A stretch of DNA of 64,000 nucleotides, from the NCBI GenBank assembly GCA_030812955.1, contig JAUSTR010000001.1, forward strand, positions 868,001-932,000, written 5' to 3'. Source of the DNA: Bacillus alveayuensis. GTDB taxonomy: Bacteria; Bacillota; Bacilli; Bacillales; Aeribacillaceae. This document shows positions 55,823-64,000 of the stretch, in pieces. The notes under the pieces are model-generated. The model did not search any database and had not been told where the DNA came from. It saw only the letters and a list, made by a program, of their open reading frames with translations. A program made the position numbers and the translations under genes. Every line of letters begins with the position of its first letter. The first letter of the stretch is position 1.

Positions 55823-57790
55823 TTGGTGAAAAAAATGCCTATTGAATATAATGATGATGCGATTCAAGTGTTAGAGGGACTAGAAGCAGTTAGAAAGCGC
55901 CCTGGCATGTATATAGGAAGTACAGATTCCCGAGGACTCCATCATCTCGTTTATGAAATTGTCGATAACTCTGTTGACGAAGCTTTAGCCGGTTACGGAG
56001 ATCAAATTATCGTCAAAATACATAAGGATAATAGTGTCTCTGTTCAAGATAAAGGTCGCGGTATGCCAACTGGCATGCATAAAATGGGAAAGCCAACACC
56101 TGAAGTAATCTTAACGGTTCTTCATGCTGGTGGAAAATTTGGACAAGGTGGATATAAAACAAGCGGAGGACTGCATGGTGTTGGTGCATCCGTTGTCAAC
56201 GCCTTATCAGAGTGGCTCGTTGTAACGATTAAACGTGATGGATTTATTTATCAACAGCGCTTTGAAAACGGTGGCAAACCTGTGACAACACTTGAGAAAA
56301 TTGGTGAAACAAAAGAAACGGGTACGACGATTCATTTTAAACCAGACCCGAAAATGTTTAGCACAACCGTTTTTCATTTTGATGCGTTAAGCGAACGATT
56401 AAGAGAATCAGCCTTTTTATTAAAAGGATTAAAAATTGAATTAATCGATGAACGACATGATGTAAAAGAAACATATTTTTATGAAAATGGAATTGAAGCT
56501 TTTGTTGCCTATTTAAATGAAGAAAAGGATTCTCTTCATCCTGTTGTCTTTTTTGAAGGTGAACAACAAGGAATTGAGGTTGAATTTGCCTTTCAATTTA
56601 ATGACGGATTTAGTGAAAATATTCTTTCCTTTGTTAATAATGTTCGCACTAAAGACGGAGGAACTCATGAAGCTGGTGCGAAAACAGCCATGACGAGAGT
56701 TTTTAATGAATATGCTCGGAAAGTTGGACTATTAAAAGAAAAAGATAAAAATCTTGAAGGTGCCGACATCCGGGAAGGCCTTTCTGCCATCGTATCTGTC
56801 CGTATCCCTGAAGAGCTCTTGCAATTTGAAGGGCAAACGAAAGGGAAGCTTGGGACAAGTGAAGCAAGATCTGCTGTCGATTCTGTTGTATCCGAGCAAT
56901 TATCATACTTTTTAGAAGAAAATCCAGATATTAGCTCACTTTTAATTAAAAAGGCCATTAAAGCAGCTCAAGCACGTGAAGCTGCACGAAAAGCCCGTGA
57001 AGAAGCAAGATCGGGAAAGAAACGCAAGCGTAAAGAAGCATCATTAAGCGGAAAGTTGACCCCTGCTCAATCGCGGAATCCACAAAAAAATGAACTCTAT
57101 TTAGTTGAAGGTGATTCGGCAGGAGGCTCAGCTAAACAAGGACGTGATCGAAAGTTCCAAGCTGTCCTACCGTTAAGAGGAAAAGTGATTAATACAGAAA
57201 AAGCCAAGCTTCATGATATATTCAAAAATGAAGAAATTAATACAATCATCCATGCGATCGGAGCTGGTGTCGGACCAGATTTTAATATCGATGACGTGAA
57301 TTACGATAAAGTGATTATTATGACAGATGCTGATACAGATGGTGCTCATATTCAAGTGTTGCTATTAACTTTTTTCTATCGATACATGAAGCCGCTTATT
57401 GAAGCGGGAAAAGTATATATTGCCTTGCCACCGCTATATAAAGTTTCAAAAGGCAGCGGCAAAAAAGAAATGATTGAATATGCATGGAGCGATGAAGAGT
57501 TAAAAGAAGTGACGAAAAAAGTAGGAAAAGGCTATACGATTCAACGGTATAAAGGTCTTGGCGAAATGAATGCCGATCAGCTTTGGGAAACAACGATGAA
57601 TCCAGAAACACGTACATTAATTCGTGTTCGTATCGACGATGCCGCTCGAGCTGAACGACGCGTGACAACGCTAATGGGAGATAAAGTAGAACCACGCCGT
57701 AAGTGGATTGAAAAAAATATTGCCTTCGGTTTAGATGAGGAGACCAATATTTTAGAAAATGAAAACTTATCTATCGGAGAGGGGGTCTAA
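55823..57790 (+). CDS. parE: DNA topoisomerase IV subunit B
   Basis: 655-aa ATPase subunit of topoisomerase IV, which separates sister chromosomes. GHKL motifs are DNSVDEALAG, KDKGRGMP-like QDKGRGMPTG and GGLHGVGASVVNALS; the TOPRIM region has EGDSAGGSAKQGRD and DADTDGAHIQ. The TTG at 55823 gives the same N-terminal length as B. subtilis ParE and lies 10 nt after AAAGGGG; the open frame upstream runs through the promoter and LexA box. parC follows after 3 nt. Confidence 0.96.
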   Translation: MVKKMPIEYNDDAIQVLEGLEAVRKRPGMYIGSTDSRGLHHLVYEIVDNSVDEALAGYGDQIIVKIHKDNSVSVQDKGRGMPTGMHKMGKPTPEVILTVLHAGGKFGQGGYKTSGGLHGVGASVVNALSEWLVVTIKRDGFIYQQRFENGGKPVTTLEKIGETKETGTTIHFKPDPKMFSTTVFHFDALSERLRESAFLLKGLKIELIDERHDVKETYFYENGIEAFVAYLNEEKDSLHPVVFFEGEQQGIEVEFAFQFNDGFSENILSFVNNVRTKDGGTHEAGAKTAMTRVFNEYARKVGLLKEKDKNLEGADIREGLSAIVSVRIPEELLQFEGQTKGKLGTSEARSAVDSVVSEQLSYFLEENPDISSLLIKKAIKAAQAREAARKAREEARSGKKRKRKEASLSGKLTPAQSRNPQKNELYLVEGDSAGGSAKQGRDRKFQAVLPLRGKVINTEKAKLHDIFKNEEINTIIHAIGAGVGPDFNIDDVNYDKVIIMTDADTDGAHIQVLLLTFFYRYMKPLIEAGKVYIALPPLYKVSKGSGKKEMIEYAWSDEELKEVTKKVGKGYTIQRYKGLGEMNADQLWETTMNPETRTLIRVRIDDAARAERRVTTLMGDKVEPRRKWIEKNIAFGLDEETNILENENLSIGEGV

Positions 57791-57793
57791 TCG

Positions 57794-60232
57794 ATGGCAC
57801 ATGCAGAAAAATTTCATGAGTTACCATTAGAAGAGGTCTTAGGTGACCGCTTCGGACGATATAGTAAATATATTATTCAAGAACGTGCATTACCGGATGC
57901 AAGAGACGGACTTAAGCCGGTACAACGAAGAATTTTGTATGCAATGTTTGTAGATGGAAATACACACGATAAGCCGTTTAGGAAGTCAGCGAAAACAGTC
58001 GGTAATGTGATTGGTAATTATCATCCACATGGTGATTCCTCTGTTTATGATGCAATGGTTCGAATGAGTCAAGAATGGAAAGTACGTAATGTCTTAATCG
58101 AAATGCACGGGAATAACGGTAGTATTGATGGGGATCCACCTGCTGCGATGCGTTATACGGAGGCTCGTCTTTCCTCTATTGCCAGAGAATTGCTACGCGA
58201 CATTGATAAAGAAACGGTTGATTTTATACCAAACTTTGACGATACGAGTGAGGAACCGGTTGTATTACCAGCGATGTTTCCGAATTTATTAGTAAACGGA
58301 TCAACAGGAATATCGGCAGGATATGCAACCGACATCCCTCCGCATCATTTAGGAGAAGTGATTGATGCCGTCATTAAACGAATTGACAAGCCGAATGTTA
58401 CGGTTGATGAATTATTGGGAATTATTAAAGGACCTGACTTTCCAACAGGAGGAATTATTCAAGGGATCGATGGAATTAAAAAAGCCTATGAAACGGGTAA
58501 AGGGAAAATAATCATTCGTGGAAAAGCGGATATTGAAACGGCTCGCGGTGGGAAAAAGCAAATTGTTATTACAGAAATTCCTTTTGAAGTGAATAAAGGA
58601 AATTTAGTAAAAAAAATTGATGAGCTGCGAATTGACCGCAAAGTGGAAGGAATTTCAGAAGTCCGTGATGAAACCGACCGGACAGGTCTACGAATTGTTA
58701 TTGAACTAAAAAAAGATGCTAATGCAGAAGGTGTATTAAATTATTTATATAAAAACACGGATTTACAAATACCCTATAACTTTAATATGGTCGCGATACA
58801 TAATCGTCGCCCTAAGCTGATGAGCTTACCAGAAATTTTAGATGCTTACATTTCCCATCAAAAGGAAGTTGTGACGAATCGATCGAATTATGAATTAAAT
58901 AAAGCGCGTGAACGCCAGCATGTTGTGCAAGGATTAATCAAAGCTTTATCAATTTTAGACGAAGTAATTGCAACCATTCGAGCTTCTAAAGATAAAAAAG
59001 ATGCGAAAAATAATTTAATTCATCAATTTGAATTTACAGAGCCTCAAGCAGAAGCAATTGTATCCTTACAGCTTTATCGCTTAACCAATACCGATGTCAC
59101 AGCCTTACAAGCTGAAGCAGAGGAACTTGAGAAAAAAATTCATGAATTAACTTCAATTTTAGAAAATGAGAAAAAATTGTTCCATGTCATTAAGTCTGAT
59201 TTGCGAAAAATTAAAAAGACATATGCTGATGAACGAAGAACCATTATTGAAAAAGAAATTGAAGAAATCAAAATTAATTTAGAAGTCACAGTTGCTAGTG
59301 AAGATGTCATCGTAACCGTGACAAAAGACGGCTATGTGAAACGCACAAGCTTACGTTCCTATAACGCATCTAATGGGCAAGATTTTGCGATGAAAGATTC
59401 AGATAGATTGCTCATGCAGCATGAAATGAACACAACAGATGTACTATTAGTATTTACAAATAAAGGAAATTACTTATACTGTCCTGTTCATGAGCTTCCG
59501 GATATTCGTTGGAAAGATCTTGGCCAACACGTTGCAAGCATTGTCCCAATTGATAAAGACGAGAAAATTATTCAGGCTATTCCAGTAGGTGACTTTCATG
59601 AAGATCATTACATCCTCTTCTTTACAAAAAACGGAATGGTGAAAAAGACCGAGTTAAAACAGTATCAAGCACAACGATATTCGAAGCCGCTTGTTGCCAT
59701 CAATTTAAAAGATGATGATGAAGTGGTCGATGTACATGTTACAAACGGATCATTCGATGTATTTGTTGCCACTCATCTCGGATATGGTTTGTGGTTTGAT
59801 GAAGAAGAAATTAATATTGTAGGTACACGTGCTGCCGGTGTGAAAGGAATTAATATAAAAGAAGGCGATTATGTTGCTAGTGGCCAAGTTTTTGAAAAAG
59901 AACAAACATCACATCTCCAAATAATCGTTGTCACGAATCGAGGAGCTATTAAGAAAATGACCTTTGCTGAATTTGATAAATCATCTCGTGCTAAACGCGG
60001 CCTGATCATGTTAAGGGAATTAAAGAAAAATCCTCATCGCATTATACGTTGTTTAATAAGTGACGGAAAGGAAATAGTCTATTTACGTTCTGATAAAGGA
60101 ATCGAGGAAACGGTTCATGTAAAAGATCTTCGCTTAAATGACCGTTATAGCAATGGTTCATTTTTAATGGATGAAAAAGAAGCAGGTCCAATAATAGAAA
60201 GCTGGTTAGAAAAAGAACAGCAATCCGATTAA
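57794..60232 (+). CDS. parC: DNA topoisomerase IV subunit A
   Basis: 812-aa DNA-cleaving subunit. The catalytic Tyr121 is in MRYTEARLS, the preceding quinolone-interaction region reads HPHGDSSVYDAMVRM, and a C-terminal beta-pinwheel domain includes TVTKDGYVKRT and TNRGAIKKM repeats. The RBS GGAGAGGGGG lies at the end of parE. Co-transcribed with parE under the SOS-box promoter. Confidence 0.97.
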   Translation: MAHAEKFHELPLEEVLGDRFGRYSKYIIQERALPDARDGLKPVQRRILYAMFVDGNTHDKPFRKSAKTVGNVIGNYHPHGDSSVYDAMVRMSQEWKVRNVLIEMHGNNGSIDGDPPAAMRYTEARLSSIARELLRDIDKETVDFIPNFDDTSEEPVVLPAMFPNLLVNGSTGISAGYATDIPPHHLGEVIDAVIKRIDKPNVTVDELLGIIKGPDFPTGGIIQGIDGIKKAYETGKGKIIIRGKADIETARGGKKQIVITEIPFEVNKGNLVKKIDELRIDRKVEGISEVRDETDRTGLRIVIELKKDANAEGVLNYLYKNTDLQIPYNFNMVAIHNRRPKLMSLPEILDAYISHQKEVVTNRSNYELNKARERQHVVQGLIKALSILDEVIATIRASKDKKDAKNNLIHQFEFTEPQAEAIVSLQLYRLTNTDVTALQAEAEELEKKIHELTSILENEKKLFHVIKSDLRKIKKTYADERRTIIEKEIEEIKINLEVTVASEDVIVTVTKDGYVKRTSLRSYNASNGQDFAMKDSDRLLMQHEMNTTDVLLVFTNKGNYLYCPVHELPDIRWKDLGQHVASIVPIDKDEKIIQAIPVGDFHEDHYILFFTKNGMVKKTELKQYQAQRYSKPLVAINLKDDDEVVDVHVTNGSFDVFVATHLGYGLWFDEEEINIVGTRAAGVKGINIKEGDYVASGQVFEKEQTSHLQIIVVTNRGAIKKMTFAEFDKSSRAKRGLIMLRELKKNPHRIIRCLISDGKEIVYLRSDKGIEETVHVKDLRLNDRYSNGSFLMDEKEAGPIIESWLEKEQQSD

Positions 60233-60236
60233 TATA

Positions 60237-60277
60237 AACATCCCTCTTGTTCTGATGGAATAAGAGGGATGTTTTTA
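60237..60277 (+). terminator. Rho-independent terminator after parC
   Basis: AACATCCCTCTT / AAGAGGGATGTT, a 12-bp perfect stem then TTT. Confidence 0.95.
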
Positions 60278-60484
60278 CATGTAAATCATGAACGTTTAGA
60301 GCTAAAAAATCGAAAAACGCTTGAACGATTTCAATCTTCTGAAACAGATAAAGACTAATAGCTGTGAGTGAGAAACAACATATGAGGAATAAGCGGATCC
60401 AAGAAAGTAATTTTATTGATCAAATTTAAAAAAATTCAACAATTATTATGTATTTTTATATAGAATTTTAATTAAATTTTGTGA

Positions 60485-60519
60485 TATAATGCTCCTTGTT
60501 CATGTTAAAAAACCTTACA
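60485..60519 (+). promoter_or_regulatory. alsT -10 element and TnrA/GlnR box
   Basis: TATAAT at 60485-60490 is followed by TGTTAAAAAACCTTACA (60503-60519), an exact TGTNA-N7-TNACA site. Placed downstream of the -10, it should act negatively. No clear -35 is visible. alsT is a TnrA target in B. subtilis. Confidence 0.7.
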
Positions 60520-60547
60520 TAAAAAAGAAATGCGAAAGGAGATTTTT

Positions 60548-61957
60548 ATGTCTTGGTTACAGTCAATTGTTTCATTTGGAAATAATATTTTATGGAGCTA
60601 TATTCTCATATATATGCTTATAGGGCTTGGCATTTTCTTTACGATTCAATCAAAATTTGTCCAATTTCGTCACTTTGGAGAAATGTTTCGCCTAATTGCT
60701 GAAAGACAAAATCGAAACCAGAAAGGAATTTCTTCTTTACAAGCTTTCTTTGTTAGTGCGGCTTCCCGTGTTGGTACTGGTAACTTAGCGGGTGTTGCGC
60801 TAGCGATTGCTTTAGGAGGTCCAGGTGCGGTCTTTTGGATGTGGATGATAGCGATGATTGGAATGGCCTCAAGCTTTGTTGAAAGTACACTTGCACAAGT
60901 GTATAAAGTAAAAGATGGAGAAAACTTCAGAGGTGGACCAGCTTATTATATGGAAAAAGCGCTCAATGCCCGCTGGCTTGGAATCATTTTTGCTGTGCTA
61001 ATTACATTATGCTTTGGGTTGATTTTTAACTCCGTACAGGCCAATACAATTGCTGCTGCTTTTGAAGAAGCATTTTCCATTAACAAATCGGTGATGGCGA
61101 TTTTGTTAGCCATTTTGACAGCTGTTATTATTTTTGGCGGTATTCAACGTATAGCCAAAGCTGCCCAAATGATCGTTCCAGTTATGGCTTCTATTTACAT
61201 TCTTGTCGCATTAGTCGTTGTTATTATGAACATTTCTGAACTGCCAAGCATTATCGCACTTATTGTGAAAAGCGCTTTCGGTTTAGAGGAAGTAGCTGGA
61301 GGTAGTATGGGGGCAGCCCTTTTATACGGTCTTAAACGTGGTTTATTCTCCAATGAAGCAGGTATGGGAAGTGTACCGAATGCAGCGGCAACAGCGAACG
61401 TTTCCCACCCAGCAAAACAAGGATTTATCCAATCTTTAGGCGTGTTTTTCGATACGATCATTATTTGCAGTGCGACTGCCTTTATCATTTTATTATTTGA
61501 TGTAACTCCTGATCAACAATTAAGTGGTATACAATTAACACAAGCTGCTCTTGCTTCACATATTGGCAGCTGGGCTACAGTATTTGTGGCAATTGCGATT
61601 TTCCTTTTTGCCTTTAGCTCAATTATCGGAAACTATTATTATGGTGAAACGAATATCGAGTTTATTCGTGAAAGCAAAATTTGGCTTTTCCTTTATCGGT
61701 TAGTCGTTGTTGGGATGGTTGTATTTGGCTCTCTATCTAGTATTCAAATTGTATGGGATTTAGCGGACTTATTTATGGGATTCATGGCAGTGATCAACTT
61801 ATTCGTGATTACAATTTTATCTAAAATCGCGATCCAAGTGCTACAAGATTATGTAAAGCAGCGTAAAGAAGGAAAAGACCCTGTTTTTAAAGCTTCCCAT
61901 ATTAAAGGATTAAAAAACATTGATGTGTGGGAAGAGAAAAGTGAGACGATTTCATAA
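60548..61957 (+). CDS. alsT: Sodium:alanine/glutamine symporter AlsT
   Basis: 469-aa amino acid:cation symporter (AGCS family) with about ten or more helices and the family signature GGPGAVFWMWMIAMIGMA. It also has FRGGPAYYMEKAL and SNEAGMGSVPNAAATA. B. subtilis AlsT is linked to glutamine uptake. The ATG at 60548 is 6-7 nt after AAAGGAG; an ATG at 60530 lies upstream of that RBS. The TnrA/GlnR box upstream supports a nitrogen-regulated transporter. Confidence 0.93.
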   Translation: MSWLQSIVSFGNNILWSYILIYMLIGLGIFFTIQSKFVQFRHFGEMFRLIAERQNRNQKGISSLQAFFVSAASRVGTGNLAGVALAIALGGPGAVFWMWMIAMIGMASSFVESTLAQVYKVKDGENFRGGPAYYMEKALNARWLGIIFAVLITLCFGLIFNSVQANTIAAAFEEAFSINKSVMAILLAILTAVIIFGGIQRIAKAAQMIVPVMASIYILVALVVVIMNISELPSIIALIVKSAFGLEEVAGGSMGAALLYGLKRGLFSNEAGMGSVPNAAATANVSHPAKQGFIQSLGVFFDTIIICSATAFIILLFDVTPDQQLSGIQLTQAALASHIGSWATVFVAIAIFLFAFSSIIGNYYYGETNIEFIRESKIWLFLYRLVVVGMVVFGSLSSIQIVWDLADLFMGFMAVINLFVITILSKIAIQVLQDYVKQRKEGKDPVFKASHIKGLKNIDVWEEKSETIS

Positions 61958-61974
61958 ACAATAAAATAGAATAG

Positions 61975-62024
61975 CACCTCTAAAGGTAGATGTGAAAATC
62001 AACTACTTTTAGGGGTGTTTTTTT
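61975..62024 (+). terminator. Rho-independent terminator after alsT
   Basis: CACCTCTAAAGGTAG pairs with CTACTTTTAGGGGTG (mostly matched), followed by a 7-T run. Confidence 0.85.
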
Positions 62025-62030
62025 GATAAA

Positions 62031-62111
62031 GGCTGTTTTCGTAAACTTTGTCGCTTGCCTGGACAGTTGAAAAGCAAAGGTTGTAAAGCAACAATCTTTT
62101 AGAAAAGAGCC
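62031..62111 (+). mobile_element. MITE family A, complete 81-bp copy
   Basis: GGCTGTTTTCGTAAACTTTG at one end and, inverted, GGCTCTTTTCTAAAAGATTG at the other form imperfect terminal repeats; the interior includes TTGCCTGGACAGTTGAAAAG. It is the clearest representative of the family found at 29682, 51638 and 55533. Confidence 0.75.
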
Positions 62112-62421
62112 TTGATAAAAAAGAACATCTCAGCCTTTTTGTTCATAAATAATCGAATTTTAAGATTTAAAAGAAGCATGGTCTTTAAATATCAAACTAA
62201 ATATTATGTTTACAGAACGATTGAACTTAAAACATATTTATTATCTATTAAGGATTTATTTATTTAAACTGACCATCTATTTACATTATATGATTCTATA
62301 TAAAAAATTCATTATGTTTTTTTGACGAAAGACACAAAAAAGTATTGAATATAATGAATGTAATAATTATAATAATATTTGAAAAATTCAAAAATTAAAG
62401 AAGGGGTGCAGTAAACAGTTC
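62112..62421. other. AT-rich gap before the ABC operon
   Basis: No gene visible. It presumably contains the promoter for the binding-protein gene, but the AT content prevents a unique choice. Confidence 0.4.
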
Positions 62422-62435
62422 TGTAAGCGTTAACA
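62422..62435 (+). promoter_or_regulatory. CcpA cre site
   Basis: TGTAAGCGTTAACA fits TGWAANCGNTNWCA at every position. It lies 19 nt before the ABC binding-protein gene and next to its RBS, so carbon catabolite repression by roadblock or promoter occlusion is likely. Confidence 0.8.
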
Positions 62436-62453
62436 AAAAATAGGGAGGTTCAT

Positions 62454-63658
62454 ATGAAAAATTTCAAAAAAAGCTGGATTATTGTATTTATCCTAATGTT
62501 TTTGCTTTCCGCATGTAGTGGAGGGGCGATCAATACAGCTACCTCTGATGAGAAAAAAGAAGAAAAGGAATTAATCAAAATTGGTGCGCTGTTGCCAACA
62601 ACTGGTGTTTATGCTTCTTTAGGTGAAAATCTCTTAAATGGCATGAATCTTTATTTTGAAGAAAACAATTGGGAGGTAGCTGGGAAAAAATTGAAATAAT
62701 TCATGAAGATTCAGAGGCTGATCCTCAAGTTTCTCTTAGAAAGCTAAGGAAACTGATGAATCAGGATAAAATTGAAATTCTAACAGGTCCAGTCAGTACA
62801 GCAGTTGCCTATGCTATTCGTGATGAGGTTGACAAAAAGAAACTGCCATTTCTTGTTTCTCATGCCGGAGGAAATGATTTGATTAGAAGCAAGCGCAGCG
62901 ACTATATTTGGCGTTCATCTTTTAGTTCGTGGCAAATTGGTCATTCAATGGGTGAATGGGCATTCGAAAACGTCGGGAAAAAAATGTACTTAACAGCTGC
63001 CGACTACGCGTTTGGACATGAAGTTGTCAAGGCATTCAAGGAAGCCTTCACCAAAGCAGGAGGGGAAATTGTCGATGAAGTTTATCCGCCTCTTGGAAAC
63101 AATGACTATTCTTCATATCTTGCTAAAATGAATAGGGATGACATTGATGGAGTATATGCATTTTTTGCTGGAAGTGATGCGGTTCGGTTTGTACAGCAGT
63201 ATGAGCAATACGGTTTAAAAGGGAAAATTCCATTAATTGGTTCTGGATGGCTTGTGGCTGAAGATGTCCGCATGCAGCAAGGCACTTCTGGAGAAGGAAT
63301 AAAATCAACGATGTTTTGGGACTACCATTTAAATACAGAAGAAAATAAAAAGTTCGTTGAGGCTTATGAGAAAAAATACGGTCAAAGACCAAGCATTGAG
63401 TCGTTAGAAGGTTATGATGCCGCGATGATTATTGCCAAAGCCATTGAAGCGGTCAACGGAGAGGTTTCTGACCCTGTAAAAGTTGTTGAAGCCATTTCAG
63501 AAGTGGAAATAACAAGCCCAAGAGGACCGATCAAGTTTGACAAGGAAACACATAATATTATTCAAGACATGTATATTGTAGAAACAATCATTGAGAATGG
63601 ATCTACAGAAAATAAAGTGATTGACACAATACGTGAAGTTGCTGATCCAGGAGAATAA
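62454..63658 (+). pseudogene. Frameshifted ABC substrate-binding lipoprotein (LivK type)
   Basis: The first frame encodes a signal with lipobox LLSAC and IKIGALLPTTGVYASLGENL, then stops at 62699 after VAGKKLK. The second frame (ATG at 62669) continues EIIHEDSEADPQVSLRKLR... to ADPGE at 63658. Adding one A to the six-A run at 62685-62690 restores GKKIEIIHED, giving a full ~400-aa periplasmic-binding-protein type I (branched-chain amino acid/amide) receptor. The rest is well conserved (GPVSTAVAYAI, LEGYDAAMII), so the mutation is recent or a sequencing error. Confidence 0.85.
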
Positions 63659-63672
63659 AAAAACTTCTTTAC

Positions 63673-63745
63673 GAGAGGCTATCCAAAATGTCAGACCCCA
63701 CAATACAATATTAGCGATTGAGGTCAGACATATAGGACAGCCTTA
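63673..63745 (-). repeat. Dispersed palindromic repeat family C, copy 2
   Basis: Reads GAGAGGCTATCC ... TATAGGACAGCCT; its reverse complement shares AGGCTGTCCTATA, GTCTGA, TGTATT and GGGGTCTG in order with 2802-2873. It lies between the binding-protein gene and the permease gene of the same operon, where it may modulate downstream expression. Confidence 0.7.
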
Positions 63746-63793
63746 CTTTTCGAAAAGGAAGATAAATTGAAAGCAGTAAAAGGAGGGGAACTA

Positions 63794-64000
63794 ATGGATA
63801 CGTTATTTCTGCAAATGATGAATGCCTTAAGCTATGGATTTCTTCTGTTTATTATCACATGTGGTATTACCATTGTCTTTGGAATTCTTGGTGTGTTAAA
63901 CCTCGCTCACGGGTCTTTGTACCTTCTCGCCTCTTATATTGGGTATTCGATGATCATGAAAGTCGGACTCCCTTTTTGGGCTGCCATAGTAACTGTTCCG
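63794..64000 (+). CDS. Branched-chain amino acid-type ABC permease LivH, 3'-truncated by window edge
   Basis: The visible 69 codons start MDTLFLQMMNALSYGFLLF and contain VFGILGVLNLAHGSLYLLASY, the N-terminal signature of LivH permeases (shown as GVLNLAHGSLYLLA). The RBS AAAAGGAGGGG is strong. It continues the transporter begun by the frameshifted binding protein; livM, livG and livF genes would be expected beyond the window. Confidence 0.9.
   Translation, partial: MDTLFLQMMNALSYGFLLFIITCGITIVFGILGVLNLAHGSLYLLASYIGYSMIMKVGLPFWAAIVTVP

Noticed and set aside
60283-60358. Open frame ending ERLELKNRKTLERFQSSETDKD after parC
   Set aside because: Protein-like tail but no start codon or RBS, only about 25 codons; too little to call a gene fragment.

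Overview
This AT-rich window comes from the chromosome of an endospore-forming Bacillaceae bacterium. Spore genes are spread throughout it (spoVS, cotE, spoVK, cotM, sspP, sspO, sspN, tlp, sirA), and gene order follows the Bacillus subtilis segment from rny to parC: rny-ymdB-spoVS, miaB-ymcA-cotE-mutS-mutL, miaA-hfq-spoVK, ynbB-glnR-glnA, lexA-yneA-yneB-ynzC-tkt-sirA-yneF-ccdA-yneI-yneJ-yneK, cotM, sspP, sspO-citB-yneN-sspN-tlp-yneP-yneQ-yneR-plsY-yneT-parE-parC-alsT. I cannot name the species. RBSs are strong, TTG/GTG starts are frequent, and I see no rRNA, tRNA or CRISPR.

Layout. 1-16 kb is conserved core: RNase Y (cut at the left edge), YmdB, SpoVS, a two-subunit 2-oxoacid:ferredoxin oxidoreductase (korAB), tRNA modification (miaB, miaA), mismatch repair (mutSL), Hfq and sporulation genes. 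16-18.4 kb holds a TRIC-like membrane protein, a 107-bp miniature transposable element and ynbB. 18.4-20.4 kb is the nitrogen operon glnRA with two GlnR operators. 20.4-26.6 kb is an accessory copper island: IS remnants, a His-rich small membrane protein, a Rieske lipoprotein, two decayed genes (a membrane protein and a cupredoxin), then csoR-copA-copZ and a Cys-rich copper-storage protein. 26.9-36.9 kb has purU, nnr, and a self-contained module: a sensor kinase with an external substrate-binding domain, a sigma-54 response regulator, and a TAXI-type TRAP transporter behind an exact -24/-12 promoter. 36.9-62 kb returns to core order. The last 1.6 kb starts a branched-chain-amino-acid-type ABC transporter whose binding-protein gene carries a frameshift and is preceded by a perfect cre site.

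Regulation can be read directly at several loci: two perfect SOS boxes in front of yneA and a near-perfect one in front of parEC, GlnR/TnrA boxes at glnRA and alsT, a CcpC-type dyad at citB, sigma-H at spoVS, sigma-E-like at spoVK, sigma-G-like at sspP, sigma-54 at the TRAP operon and CcpA cre at the ABC operon.

Three dispersed small-repeat families occur: (A) an ~80-bp element with imperfect terminal inverted repeats, four copies, one expanded to ~197 bp with nested hairpins; (B) a 107-bp element with 11-bp target duplications, two complete copies plus a larger degenerate relative encoding the end of a transposase-like ORF; (C) a ~72-bp palindromic element, two copies in opposite orientation. 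The most interesting items are family B with its apparent parent remnant, the sigma-54/TRAP sensing module, and the partly decayed copper island.
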